NCBI GenBank assembly: GCA_029863625.1
Contig: JAOTUY010000030.1
Span: forward strand, 1-36,395
DNA length: 36,395 nucleotides
Origin: Acidimicrobiia bacterium
Lineage (GTDB): Bacteria > Actinomycetota > Acidimicrobiia > Spongiisociales > UBA4744
Direction of reading: 5' to 3'
Each line of letters starts with the position of its first letter. The stretch's first letter is position 1. The notes beneath the pieces are model-generated. The model saw nothing but the letters and a program-made list of their open reading frames with translations. It did not search any database and was not told where the DNA came from. This document shows positions 14,913-22,571 of this stretch, piece by piece. The translations under genes and the position numbers were made by a program.

Positions 14913-15706
14913 GCGTCGACCGGTTCACCGGCGGGTTGCCCGCCGGGGCCCCGTCGCCGGGAACCAGCTTCACCGACCTCCTCCGTTCCCTCGATCTGGC
15001 GCCTGAATGGAAAGGCAGTGGGCCGGAAGGAGCGGTCCAGGCACCGGAAGGGACAACAGTGTTGGCCCTCCGGTATTCCGACGGCGTCGTGATGGTCGGT
15101 GACCGGCAGGCCACCGAAGGACACCTGGTTGCGCACCGGCGGATCCAAAAGGTATTCGCGGCCGACGGCTATTCGGCGGTTGCCATCTCCGGAACCGCCG
15201 GCCTGGCAATTGAGATGGTCCGCTTGTTCCAGACCGAACTCGAGCACTATGAGAAGCTTGAGGGGACCCGGTTGAGTCTCGACGGTAAGGCAACGTATCT
15301 GGCCCGGATGGTTCGTTCGCAGCTCCCGATGGTGTTTCAGGGATTGGTGGTCGTCCCGCTCTTCGCTGGTTTTGACGAGGCGACCCAGGAAGGTCGCCTC
15401 TACACGTTCGACGTGGTTGGGGGGCGTTACGAGGAGCAGGACTTCGGGGCTACCGGGTCGGGAGGACGGGATGCTAAGTCGTTCTTGCGGGGCGCATATC
15501 GCGATGACCTCGACGAATCGGCTGCACTCGATGTAGCCCTCCGCGCTCTCATCGCCGCGTCAGAGGAAGACACGGCCACGGGCGGCCCCGATATTCAGAG
15601 GGGAATTTTTCCCAACGTCGTGACGGTCACAGCGGTGGGTTATTCCGAAGTACCGGGAGAACAGGTCGCTGCGATATCCTCGGCGGCGTTGGAGGGCCTG
15701 CGATGA
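14909..15706 (+). CDS. prcB: proteasome beta subunit (PrcB)
   Basis: The 265-residue precursor has a 48-residue propeptide ending APEG, then the mature N-terminus TTVLALRYSDGVVMVGDRQ with catalytic Thr49. The propeptide starts VDRFTGGLPAGAPSPGTSF, similar to actinobacterial PrcB propeptides. The body shows the Ntn-hydrolase features SGTAGLAIEM and GSGGRDAKSFLRG. It forms the proteolytic rings of the 20S core and autocleaves at Gly48-Thr49. The ATG overlaps the pup stop, and its own stop overlaps prcA (ATGA). Confidence 0.97.
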   Translation: MSVDRFTGGLPAGAPSPGTSFTDLLRSLDLAPEWKGSGPEGAVQAPEGTTVLALRYSDGVVMVGDRQATEGHLVAHRRIQKVFAADGYSAVAISGTAGLAIEMVRLFQTELEHYEKLEGTRLSLDGKATYLARMVRSQLPMVFQGLVVVPLFAGFDEATQEGRLYTFDVVGGRYEEQDFGATGSGGRDAKSFLRGAYRDDLDESAALDVALRALIAASEEDTATGGPDIQRGIFPNVVTVTAVGYSEVPGEQVAAISSAALEGLR

Positions 15707-16377
15707 GCATGCCGTTCTATGTTCCACCTGAGCAGCTCGTCAAGGATCGAGCGGAGTATGCCAGAAAGGGTATTGCTCGGGGCCGATCGATCGTTGGCAT
15801 GGAATATGTGGGCGGGGTGTTGCTGCTGGCCGAGAATCCAAGTCGAACTCTGTACAAGATCAGCGAGATCTACGATCGGATCGCGTTCGCCGGGGTCGGA
15901 AAGTACAACGAATTCGAGGCTCTCCGGGTAGCCGGGATCCGGCACGCCGATCTCAAGGGATACCTATACGGTCGCCCCGACGTTGCTGCCAGGGGTCTGG
16001 CCAATGCGTTTTCCCAAACGCTTGGGAACATCTTCACCCACGAGATCAAGCCGTATGAGGTGGAGATACTCGTTGCCGAGGTCGGGGTCAACGGGGAGAG
16101 CAATCGACTGTTCAAGGTTACTTACGACGGAACGCTCTACGACGAACTCGGGTTCTGCGCAATTGGCGGTCAAGCGGACCTCCTCACCTCGACCCTGGCC
16201 GAGCGATATCAGGAACCAGGCTCGCTGAACGCCACGATTCAGATGGTGGCAGAAGCCTTCGCGCAGGTCGAACAGCGACAGATCGACGGTTGGGAGGCCG
16301 CGGTGCTCGATGGCACGAGCGAACGTCGCACCTTCCGCCGCCTTACGCAGGAAGAGATCGCCGCGGCTTTCACGTAG
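15703..16377 (+). CDS. prcA: proteasome alpha subunit (PrcA)
   Basis: The 224-residue protein starts MSMPFYVPPEQLVKDRAEYA, the gate-forming N-terminus, and continues with ARKGIARGRSIVGMEY and FAGVGKYNEFEALR, conserved in actinobacterial PrcA. There is no N-terminal catalytic Thr, as expected for the outer ring. It gates entry to the core and binds the GQYL tail of Arc. It is translationally coupled to prcB, and its last 8 bp overlap the convergent 16370-16732 gene. Confidence 0.96.
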   Translation: MSMPFYVPPEQLVKDRAEYARKGIARGRSIVGMEYVGGVLLLAENPSRTLYKISEIYDRIAFAGVGKYNEFEALRVAGIRHADLKGYLYGRPDVAARGLANAFSQTLGNIFTHEIKPYEVEILVAEVGVNGESNRLFKVTYDGTLYDELGFCAIGGQADLLTSTLAERYQEPGSLNATIQMVAEAFAQVEQRQIDGWEAAVLDGTSERRTFRRLTQEEIAAAFT

Positions 16378-16732
16378 GGAAAACCAGCACCCGGGCATAT
16401 CCCACGACCGCAACGAGGATCGCCGCGACCAGCCACCAGACCCAGGAACGAATAGGGTGCGCTGATGGTCCGAAGCCAATCGGGTCAACCCCAGCAACGA
16501 TCGCGTCGGCATCGGCCGCCAAGAGAATGAGGCGGGCTTCTTCCATGCGTTCGGGCGCGATCCAGATTTCGGTGACGGCCATGGCACCAACATTGAGCCG
16601 GTACGGGCCGAGGGCTTCGCCACGCATACGGGCTTCGATCCCCTCGGAGTCGAGACGTGCCCGAAGCAGCATGGCCTGGTTGGGGTCGCCGACCCTGGCG
16701 AGGAGAACAAAACTCGATTCCATTTCCACCAT
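16370..16732 (-). CDS. DUF2007-like protein with C-terminal membrane helix
   Basis: This 120-residue protein has residues 6-75 resembling the DUF2007 signal-transducer-like fold (VLLARVGDPNQAMLLRARLDSEGIEA, then TEIWIAPERMEEARLIL), and residues about 95-115 form a membrane helix. Many members carry a pendant helix or zinc ribbon; the function is unknown. The start could be ATG 16732 or ATG 16723. It lies on the opposite strand between prcA and pafA and overlaps prcA tail to tail, so any link to the proteasome is by position only. Confidence 0.65.
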   Translation of the reverse strand: MVEMESSFVLLARVGDPNQAMLLRARLDSEGIEARMRGEALGPYRLNVGAMAVTEIWIAPERMEEARLILLAADADAIVAGVDPIGFGPSAHPIRSWVWWLVAAILVAVVGYARVLVFPT

Positions 16733-16799
16733 TGTGAGGTATCTGGGGGATTAGCTCTGTGTCTTGCACTGAACCAGGCGACGAAGCATCGAGCCGGGG

Positions 16800-16805
16800 T
16801 ACTCT
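16800..16805 (+). promoter_or_regulatory. -10 box TACTCT, leaderless promoter of pafA
   Basis: TACTCT ends six bases before the pafA GTG, so the transcript would start at the start codon. This gives pafA-pafB-pafC a promoter separate from the arc-prcA operon, as expected because an opposite-strand gene lies between them. Confidence 0.4.
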
Positions 16806-16811
16806 GGCGGG

Positions 16812-18167
16812 GTGAAGCGAAGGATCTTCGGCATCGAGAATGAATACGGGGTGACCTGTACGCTGCGCGGCCAACGTCGCCTCAGCCCCGACGAAGTTGC
16901 GCGCTATCTCTTCCGCCGGGTAGTGAGCTGGGGTCGATCCTCGAATGTGTTCCTGGAAAACGGAGCCCGTCTGTACCTCGACGTCGGGAGCCACCCAGAA
17001 TACGCCACTCCTGAATGCGACAGCGTGTACGACGTGGTCGTGCACGACAAAGCCGGGGAGCGCATCCTCGAGGGACTGGTGGCGTCGGCTGAGGAGCGCC
17101 TGGCCGAGGAGGGAATCCGTGGGGAGATCTATCTCTTCAAGAACAACACCGATTCGGCCGGGAACTCCTACGGATGCCATGAGAACTACCTGGTGGGTCG
17201 GCACGGCGATTTTCAGCGAGTCGTCGACACGTTGATTCCTTTCCTGGTTACCCGCCAAATCTTCACCGGGGCAGGGAAATTGCTGCAAACGGCTCGCGGC
17301 ACCGTCTATAGCGTGGCGCAACGAGCCGAGCACATATGGGAGGGTGTTTCGTCGGCAACCACGCGAAGTCGGCCCATCATCAACACTCGAGATGAGCCGC
17401 ACGCGGACGCCGAACGCTACCGCCGTCTCCATGTGATCGCCGGAGATTCGAACATGTCGGAGTACGCGACTTATGTGAAGTTGGGGACGGTGGCTGCCTT
17501 GCTGCAGATGCTGGAGGACGATGTGGTTTTTCGCGACCTCACGCTCGAAAACCCGATCCGGGCGATCAGGGAGATCAGCCACGACACTTCGTGCCGCCGC
17601 AAGGTGCGCCTGGCCAACGGACGGGAGTTGTCGGCTCTCGATCTCCAATGGGAGTACCTCGACCGGGCCATCCGGTACAGTCGGAGCCCCGGGTTTCCGG
17701 CTCCCGTCCAGAAGGCCGTCGAAATGTGGGAGCACCTTCTGGCCGGTCTGGAGAAGGACCCCATGATCCTGGAGCGAGAGGTCGACTGGGTGGCGAAATA
17801 TCAGCTCATCGATCGGTATCGAGATCGGTGGGATCTGTCGCTCTCCGATCCGAAGATCGCGCTCCTCGACCTTTCCTATCACGATGTCAACCAGGACCGA
17901 GGCCTGTTCTACCTTTTGCAGCGCAAGGGCATGGTCGACAGGGTGGTCACCGACGAGGCGATTGATGAGGCGATGCTTCGACCGCCCCAGACTACCCGGG
18001 CGCGACTCCGTGGTGAATTCATCAAGGCTGCCAAGGCGAGGAAGCGCGACTTCACGGTGGATTGGGTCCATTTGAAGCTCAACGACCAGGCTCAGCGCAC
18101 GGTGCTGTGCAAAGACCCGTTCAAAGCCACCGACGAACGCGTCGAAAAGCTGATAAACAGTTTGTAG
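16812..18167 (+). CDS. pafA: Pup-protein ligase PafA
   Basis: The 451-residue protein starts [16 protein letters not shown], with the metal-binding Glu 9 of the ligase motif. [19 protein letters not shown] puts the catalytic Asp at residue 57, the same number as in M. tuberculosis Paf[20 protein letters not shown] and [18 protein letters not shown] follow. The absence of the Dop loop after residue 40 separates it from dop. It joins the gamma-carboxylate of Pup-Glu to substrate lysines using ATP. The GTG start is placed by the conserved N-terminus. Its TAG stop is the first three bases of a heptamer repeat block. Confidence 0.97.
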   Translation: MKRRIFGIENEYGVTCTLRGQRRLSPDEVARYLFRRVVSWGRSSNVFLENGARLYLDVGSHPEYATPECDSVYDVVVHDKAGERILEGLVASAEERLAEEGIRGEIYLFKNNTDSAGNSYGCHENYLVGRHGDFQRVVDTLIPFLVTRQIFTGAGKLLQTARGTVYSVAQRAEHIWEGVSSATTRSRPIINTRDEPHADAERYRRLHVIAGDSNMSEYATYVKLGTVAALLQMLEDDVVFRDLTLENPIRAIREISHDTSCRRKVRLANGRELSALDLQWEYLDRAIRYSRSPGFPAPVQKAVEMWEHLLAGLEKDPMILEREVDWVAKYQLIDRYRDRWDLSLSDPKIALLDLSYHDVNQDRGLFYLLQRKGMVDRVVTDEAIDEAMLRPPQTTRARLRGEFIKAAKARKRDFTVDWVHLKLNDQAQRTVLCKDPFKATDERVEKLINSL

Positions 18168-18206
18168 GTACCTAGTACTCAGTATCCGGTACTAGGTACT
18201 AGGTAC
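18165..18206. repeat. six tandem 7-bp units (TAGGTAC) with inverted-repeat symmetry
   Basis: The 42 bases divide exactly into TAGGTAC, CTAGTAC, TCAGTAT, CCGGTAC, TAGGTAC, TAGGTAC. Within it, GTACCTAGTAC (18168-18178) is the perfect inverted complement of GTACTAGGTAC (18189-18199, again at 18196-18206), so an 11-bp hairpin can form. There is no T-run after it, so it is not a standard terminator. The first unit includes the pafA stop codon. It lies 34 bp before pafB. Confidence 0.75.
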
Positions 18207-18239
18207 GTTCCCTCACCAGCGATACAGTGGCAGACAGTC

Positions 18240-19160
18240 ATGAAACGTGTCATCGAACGTCTCCTCAACCTCTTGGCTTTCTTGCTTACGACCGGACGAC
18301 CGGTCTCGGCTGAAGAGATCCGTATGACGGTGGCCGGCTACGACCAGGCCAATGATGAGGCCTTTCGGCGCATGTTCGAGCGGGACAAGGATCTGCTCCG
18401 CAACATGGGCATACCTCTCGAGTTGCGGCCAACCGATGCCTGGGAGGTTGAGTACGGCTACGTCGTTCCCCGTGATGAGTACGAGCTACCCGATCCCGGC
18501 TTGACCGACGAGGAGCGGGCGGCTTTGTGGCTGTCGGTACAGGTGGTACGGCTGGGAGGACAACCGTCCGGACCCGAGGCATTGCTGAAACTGGGCGGCG
18601 GGGCCATGTCAGGAGCGGGGGAGCCGTTGGCGGCCGACCTGGGCGAGTCGGTCGCCTCGCTGGCAGTGGTCTTCCAGGCCGTCACCGACCGGCGAGTGCT
18701 GGGGTTTGAGTATCGGGATCGCTCCCGGCGGGTGCATCCGTACGGTCTCTTGCATCAACGCGGCCATTGGTATCTGGTTGCCGCCGAGGCCGAGGAGGTC
18801 CGGGCGTATCGGATTGACCGCGGGTCGAAGTACACCGCGGAGGGGTCGGCGCGGGCGTTCGAACGCCCGGCGGGCTTCCGGCTTCGCGAGGCCGTGCCCC
18901 CACTTCCGTGGCAGGCAGGCGAGGCAGACCTCGAAGCCGTCGTACGGTTCGATCCCGAGGTCGCCTGGTGGGCCAGGCGCCAGCTGGCAGAGCCCGCGAC
19001 GGAGCGACCCGACGGGGGCCTCGAGGCCCGGATTCACGTTGCCAATCCGTCTGCCTTCGTCGGCTGGTTGCTGGCATTTGAGGATCATGCGGAGATCGTC
19101 AGCCCGGAGGATCTGCGTTCCCAGTTGCTCGAGTTGGTCCGAGGCGGACGCGATGAGTAA
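18240..19160 (+). CDS. pafB: WYL-domain transcriptional regulator PafB
   Basis: The 306-residue protein has an N-terminal winged helix-turn-helix (ERLLNLLAFLLTTGRPVSAEEI), a middle linker, a WYL domain (about 140-205, RRVLGFEYRDRSRR, HWYLVAAEAEEVRAYRIDR) and the C-terminal WCX extension. With PafC it forms the heterodimeric activator of the mycobacterial DNA-damage response that is independent of LexA/RecA; the WYL domain may sense single-stranded DNA. Despite its name it is not needed for pupylation. A TACAGT eleven bases before the ATG may be its own -10. It overlaps pafC by 8 bp. Confidence 0.95.
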   Translation: MKRVIERLLNLLAFLLTTGRPVSAEEIRMTVAGYDQANDEAFRRMFERDKDLLRNMGIPLELRPTDAWEVEYGYVVPRDEYELPDPGLTDEERAALWLSVQVVRLGGQPSGPEALLKLGGGAMSGAGEPLAADLGESVASLAVVFQAVTDRRVLGFEYRDRSRRVHPYGLLHQRGHWYLVAAEAEEVRAYRIDRGSKYTAEGSARAFERPAGFRLREAVPPLPWQAGEADLEAVVRFDPEVAWWARRQLAEPATERPDGGLEARIHVANPSAFVGWLLAFEDHAEIVSPEDLRSQLLELVRGGRDE

Positions 19161-20082
19161 AACCGCTCGTCGGCTCACCCGCATTCTGTCCATGGTCCCC
19201 TGGGTGATCGCTCATCAGGGTGCGAGCGTCTCCGAGGTGTGTCGGCGATTCGGCTACACGGAACGTGAATTGCTCGAGGATTTGAACCTGGTGTTCGTGT
19301 GCGGGTTGCCGGGTTATGGACCCGGTGACCTCATGGTGGCGTATGTCGAAAACGACGAGGTGATCGTCGACATGGCTGAGTATTTCTCACGTCCGTTTCG
19401 CCTCACTCCGGCCGAAGCACTGGGTTTGCTGGCTTCGGGGTCGGCTCTGGTGAGCACCTCGCAGGCGCCGGAGGTGCTGGAACAAGCGGTCGGCAAGCTG
19501 GCGGCTGCCCTTGGTATCGACGCCGATGAAGCGATCGTGGTTGAGCTGGCCGGCGAGTCCTCGCTGGTCCAACTCCTGCGGGAGGGTGTGGCCGAAGGGC
19601 GGGTGGTAGCGCTCACCTACACGTCGCTCAGCAAAGGTGAAACTCGAGAGCGACTGGTTGAACCCTGGTCGGTTTTCTCGACGCTTGGCAACTGGTACCT
19701 GTCCGGGTTTTGCCGGACGGCCGGAGCCGAACGGGTGTTCCGAGTTGATCGCATCCGGGAGGCTCAACTCACCGACGGGACCTTCGCGCCGCCACCGGAG
19801 CCACCCCCGCCCGAGGTCCGTTACACGCCGTCCGAAGACGATGTGCGGGCCACGATCAGACTCGGCGCGAGGGCCCGGTGGGTGGCCGATTACTACCCGG
19901 TCGAGGTGTTGTCCGACGCCGGCTCGGAGATGGTGATCGAGTTCTCCGCCGGAGACCCTTCGGTGGCGGCCCGGTTGCTGCTCCGGCTCGGAACCGACGC
20001 TCAATTGATCAAAGGTCCCGAAACCAGGACGGCTCTTGAGGATCTGCGGAGCCGCATCATGGCCCGCTACCAAGACCGTTGA
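19153..20082 (+). CDS. pafC: WYL-domain transcriptional regulator PafC
   Basis: The 309-residue paralogue of PafB begins MSKTARRLTRILSMVPWVIA. It has a winged helix-turn-helix (GASVSEVCRRFGYTERELLEDL), a WYL domain (about 150-215, RVVALTYTSLSKGETRERLVEP, NWYLSGFC, RVFRVDRI) and a WCX tail after a Pro-rich linker (APPPEPPPPEV). It pairs with PafB. The frame stays open far upstream inside pafB, but family conservation and the 8-bp stop/start overlap mark this ATG. A weak hairpin (20092-20098 with 20111-20117) follows the stop without a T-run. Confidence 0.95.
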   Translation: MSKTARRLTRILSMVPWVIAHQGASVSEVCRRFGYTERELLEDLNLVFVCGLPGYGPGDLMVAYVENDEVIVDMAEYFSRPFRLTPAEALGLLASGSALVSTSQAPEVLEQAVGKLAAALGIDADEAIVVELAGESSLVQLLREGVAEGRVVALTYTSLSKGETRERLVEPWSVFSTLGNWYLSGFCRTAGAERVFRVDRIREAQLTDGTFAPPPEPPPPEVRYTPSEDDVRATIRLGARARWVADYYPVEVLSDAGSEMVIEFSAGDPSVAARLLLRLGTDAQLIKGPETRTALEDLRSRIMARYQDR

Positions 20083-20221
20083 CGCTCAGCGCGGGGCGTC
20101 GTTGGCTGGCCGCCCCGACTCGAGACACTAGTGCGCAAGGACTATTTTCCAATAGCCCCTTCAGACCATCGTCGATGGAACCGATAACCCGTGTGTACGA
20201 AGCGGTTAGCGGAGACACCGA

Positions 20222-20524
20222 ATGACCACCATCAAGACGACATGCGAACGGTGCGGAGATGTGGAGCTCGAACCGGCCGATCTGGCCCTCGAACTCGATC
20301 CAACCCAGGAATCCGGCGTCTACCTTTTTACCTGCCCCGGTTGTGTTTCCGTCCAGCGCCGGCCTGCCAACCCCCGAGTCGTCAACGTTCTTCTTGCCAC
20401 CGGCGTGAGCTACGAGGTTGTGACTCCCTCGCCGAGTGACAACCCGATCACCGAGGCCGAGATCGAAGCCTTTGCCAGTCGGCTCAACAGTGAAGAGGAT
20501 CTCTTCCGGCTCCTCATTCCTTGA
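20222..20524 (+). CDS. conserved small zinc-ribbon protein
   Basis: The 100-residue protein has two knuckles, CERC (Cys 8 and 11) and CPGC (Cys 38 and 41), separated by an acidic hydrophobic segment (ELEPADLALELDPT), then a second part with ITEAEIEAFASRLNSEEDL. The form resembles uncharacterised actinobacterial zinc-ribbon proteins. The start is supported by GGAGA at 20211. It lies between pafC and a reverse-strand gene and is probably transcribed alone. The function is unknown; nucleic-acid or protein binding is a guess. Confidence 0.7.
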   Translation: MTTIKTTCERCGDVELEPADLALELDPTQESGVYLFTCPGCVSVQRRPANPRVVNVLLATGVSYEVVTPSPSDNPITEAEIEAFASRLNSEEDLFRLLIP

Positions 20525-20596
20525 GCCCGGTCCGCCCTACCAGTATTGGAGAGCGGGTTTCCCTTCAGTTGCCGACTGCTAAGCGGGGATGGCCAT

Positions 20597-21340
20597 TCAC
20601 CCACCGGAGATTCCCATGACCGTACGCTCAATCTCTCGGAACACGACCCTGAGAGCATCCAACCCCTCACCAATGTTTTCGTAGTCGACACGTGCCTGGC
20701 TCACATCATCACGTACACACTTGAGCACTGTCTCGTCCATCGTTGCCGAAAAATGCACGTTGCATGAGTCTTTGAGGCGCTCGTACCACTCGGTTGACGG
20801 CGGAACCTCGCTGCTGTTGTGAGATGTCCTCAATCTGATCGAGCTACTCCCATACGAAGCGGCACCATTCACGCTGCCCATCACGTAAGAGACCCAGTGC
20901 GACAACACACTGTCGAGCCGACCTCCCGTCACGAACCTGCCTCCGTCTTCGAGTGGTCGCGTCCACCCGAGGTCTCCCGGCCATGAAAAACGGCGGAGCA
21001 TCTCCAAGCAGGGTGACCATCCAGGCGGTGGTTCGACGCCGGGGTATTGTCGAAAATCAGACTCGTAACCCAGCTCCGCCGATGTGGGAGGGGCGGAGTT
21101 CTCTTTGAGGGCGTTCACCCACGCCAGGTCTGCGAGGGCTTTCGTAGCCACCGATCCAGTCCACGAAACGTATGCCCGGCACTCGTTCTGGAGGACCGCT
21201 TCGTCATCAGCCACCGCAGGGTCATCGGAACCGCGGCTGCTCCAGATCATGAACCCGGCGACGGCGGGGAGGACGACGACGAGAAAGATCAGAAAGGATC
21301 GGAAGACCCCGCCGGTCGCAGACTCGTCTCTGAACGACAT
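20597..21340 (-). CDS. membrane-anchored extracytoplasmic protein of unknown function
   Basis: The 247-residue protein has a short cytoplasmic start (MSFRDESATGGVFR), one membrane helix (about 15-33, FLIFLVVVLPAVAGFMIW) and a large outer domain. That domain has four Cys (in NECRAYVSW, SPCLEML, DSCNVHF and LKCVRDD), which could form two disulfides. The C-terminal 60 residues are helical (DDVSQARVDYENIGEGLDALRVVF). I recognise no family. An AAGGAAA precedes the ATG. It interrupts the usual pafC-tatA order on the opposite strand and looks like lineage-specific accessory content. Confidence 0.65.
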   Translation of the reverse strand: MSFRDESATGGVFRSFLIFLVVVLPAVAGFMIWSSRGSDDPAVADDEAVLQNECRAYVSWTGSVATKALADLAWVNALKENSAPPTSAELGYESDFRQYPGVEPPPGWSPCLEMLRRFSWPGDLGWTRPLEDGGRFVTGGRLDSVLSHWVSYVMGSVNGAASYGSSSIRLRTSHNSSEVPPSTEWYERLKDSCNVHFSATMDETVLKCVRDDVSQARVDYENIGEGLDALRVVFREIERTVMGISGG

Positions 21341-21380
21341 GTCTTGTTTCCTTGTCGTAGCCCGTATCGGTCATCCATCC

Positions 21381-21393
21381 GGTGTATTACACC
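21381..21393. promoter_or_regulatory. perfect inverted repeat, candidate operator
   Basis: GGTGTATTACACC has six-base arms around a central T. It lies in the 158-bp divergent gap between the unknown membrane protein (start 21340) and tatA (start 21499), where a dimeric repressor could act on either gene. No known regulator can be assigned. Confidence 0.35.
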
Positions 21394-21498
21394 GACGTTA
21401 GAAGGGTCGGCAGCGCAACAGAGATGTGCAAGCTGGTCCTACACTCCACCAATGGCCAACCAACCCCTACATGTCATGAAAAGGTAGTCGCCTGCGCG

Positions 21499-21858
21499 AT
21501 GTTCGACTCGATTAGCTTCACCGAACTCATAACGATCTTGCTGATCGCCCTCGTTGTGTTTGGGCCTCAGCGGCTTCCCGAGCTGGCCCGCAAAGCCGGC
21601 ACGTGGGCACGGGAGATCCGAAAGACGGCCGCCGAGTTCCGAAGAGGGCTCGATCAGGAGGTCAGCGACCTCAAGAAGCCATTCGAAGAGGTAAAGGCCG
21701 ACCTGGATAAGGCTCGCGAGGATCTCAAGGCGGCCGGTAATGAGGTCAAGAAATCGGTCGAGTGGGTCGGTCCGCCCCCGGTAATTGGACCCTCCCCGGC
21801 AGAAGCGCTCCCCGACAAGCCGACGGACCAACCCGGAGCGCCGGAGGAAATCGAGTGA
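21499..21858 (+). CDS. tatA: twin-arginine translocase subunit TatA/TatB
   Basis: The 119-residue protein is one N-terminal membrane helix (FTELITILLIALVVFGPQRL), the hinge FGPQRLPELARKAG, an amphipathic helix, a long charged coiled segment (about 40-85) and a Pro-rich tail. The FGP hinge and length are typical of TatA/TatB in Actinobacteria; the Glu-poor first helix and long charged tail lean towards TatB. With TatC it exports folded proteins. The frame is open further upstream, but the hydrophobic helix must be N-terminal. The stop overlaps tatC (GTGA). Confidence 0.9.
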   Translation: MFDSISFTELITILLIALVVFGPQRLPELARKAGTWAREIRKTAAEFRRGLDQEVSDLKKPFEEVKADLDKAREDLKAAGNEVKKSVEWVGPPPVIGPSPAEALPDKPTDQPGAPEEIE

Positions 21859-22571
21859 ATGAAGAGCGGCGACAGCCGATTCTCGAGCATCTCAACGAGC
21901 TTCGCTGGCGCCTCGTCAAGAGCGCCGCGGCGTTGGCGGTCGGGGCAGTGGTTGCCTTCTTCTTTCGTGATTGGTTGTTTGAGCTCCTCGAGAGCCCCTA
22001 CCGGCTGGCCATCCAAGACAGCGACGCCCTGGCCCAGTTCCAAGTGACCGAGGGCTTCTCTGTGGCGATGCGCCTGGCCCTCTTCGGAGGGACGCTGCTG
22101 GCCAGCCCGATTCTGCTGTACCAGCTGTGGGCTTTTGTGAACCCGGCCCTCACGGTCCGGGAACGGAAGTGGACGCTGCCGATCGTCATCGCCCTGGCGG
22201 TGCTGTTCTCCGGTGGCGTTGTGTTCGGGTACCTCATCCTGCCCCGCGGTCTGGAGTTCCTACTCGGAATCCAAAGTGGCCTCGACCCCATTATCGGGGT
22301 CGGTAGCTACATCTCCTTGACGCTGCGGTTCTTGCTCGTCTTCGGCCTTGCTTTCGAGTTCCCCGTGTTCCTGTTTGCGGCAGCAGCCTCAGGCTTGTTG
22401 TCGTCCCAGCAACTGGCCAAGGGGAGACGGTGGGCTGTGCTGATCATCGTGGTGTTGGGCGCAGTCGTGACCCCGACCGGCGATCCCCTGACCCTCCTGG
22501 CGCTTTCGGTGCCTCTCTACCTGTTGTATGAGTTGACGATCGGGCTGGTCAAACTCATTCTGCGGAAATGA
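21855..22571 (+). CDS. tatC: twin-arginine translocase subunit TatC
   Basis: The 238-residue, six-helix membrane protein starts VNEERRQPILEHLNELRWRLVKS, the conserved cytosolic N-terminus that contacts twin-arginine signal peptides. TEGFSVAMRLALFGG and FVNPALTVRERKW are characteristic, as is GAVVTPTGDPLT before the last helix. It is the receptor of the Tat system. The GTG start overlaps the tatA stop, and the stop overlaps the helicase ATG. The order tatA-tatC-helY matches mycobacteria. Confidence 0.95.
   Translation: MNEERRQPILEHLNELRWRLVKSAAALAVGAVVAFFFRDWLFELLESPYRLAIQDSDALAQFQVTEGFSVAMRLALFGGTLLASPILLYQLWAFVNPALTVRERKWTLPIVIALAVLFSGGVVFGYLILPRGLEFLLGIQSGLDPIIGVGSYISLTLRFLLVFGLAFEFPVFLFAAAASGLLSSQQLAKGRRWAVLIIVVLGAVVTPTGDPLTLLALSVPLYLLYELTIGLVKLILRK

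Noticed and set aside
16485..18071. 528-codon minus-strand frame
   Set aside because: It is antisense to pafA, which is certain by motif; no domain is seen in the mirror frame.
18706..19152. Upstream extension of pafC inside pafB
   Set aside because: The open frame is a chance extension; PafC homologues begin at the ATG 19153 that overlaps the pafB stop.
20092..20117. Hairpin after pafC as an intrinsic terminator
   Set aside because: A seven-base stem with a twelve-base loop and no T-run is too weak to call.
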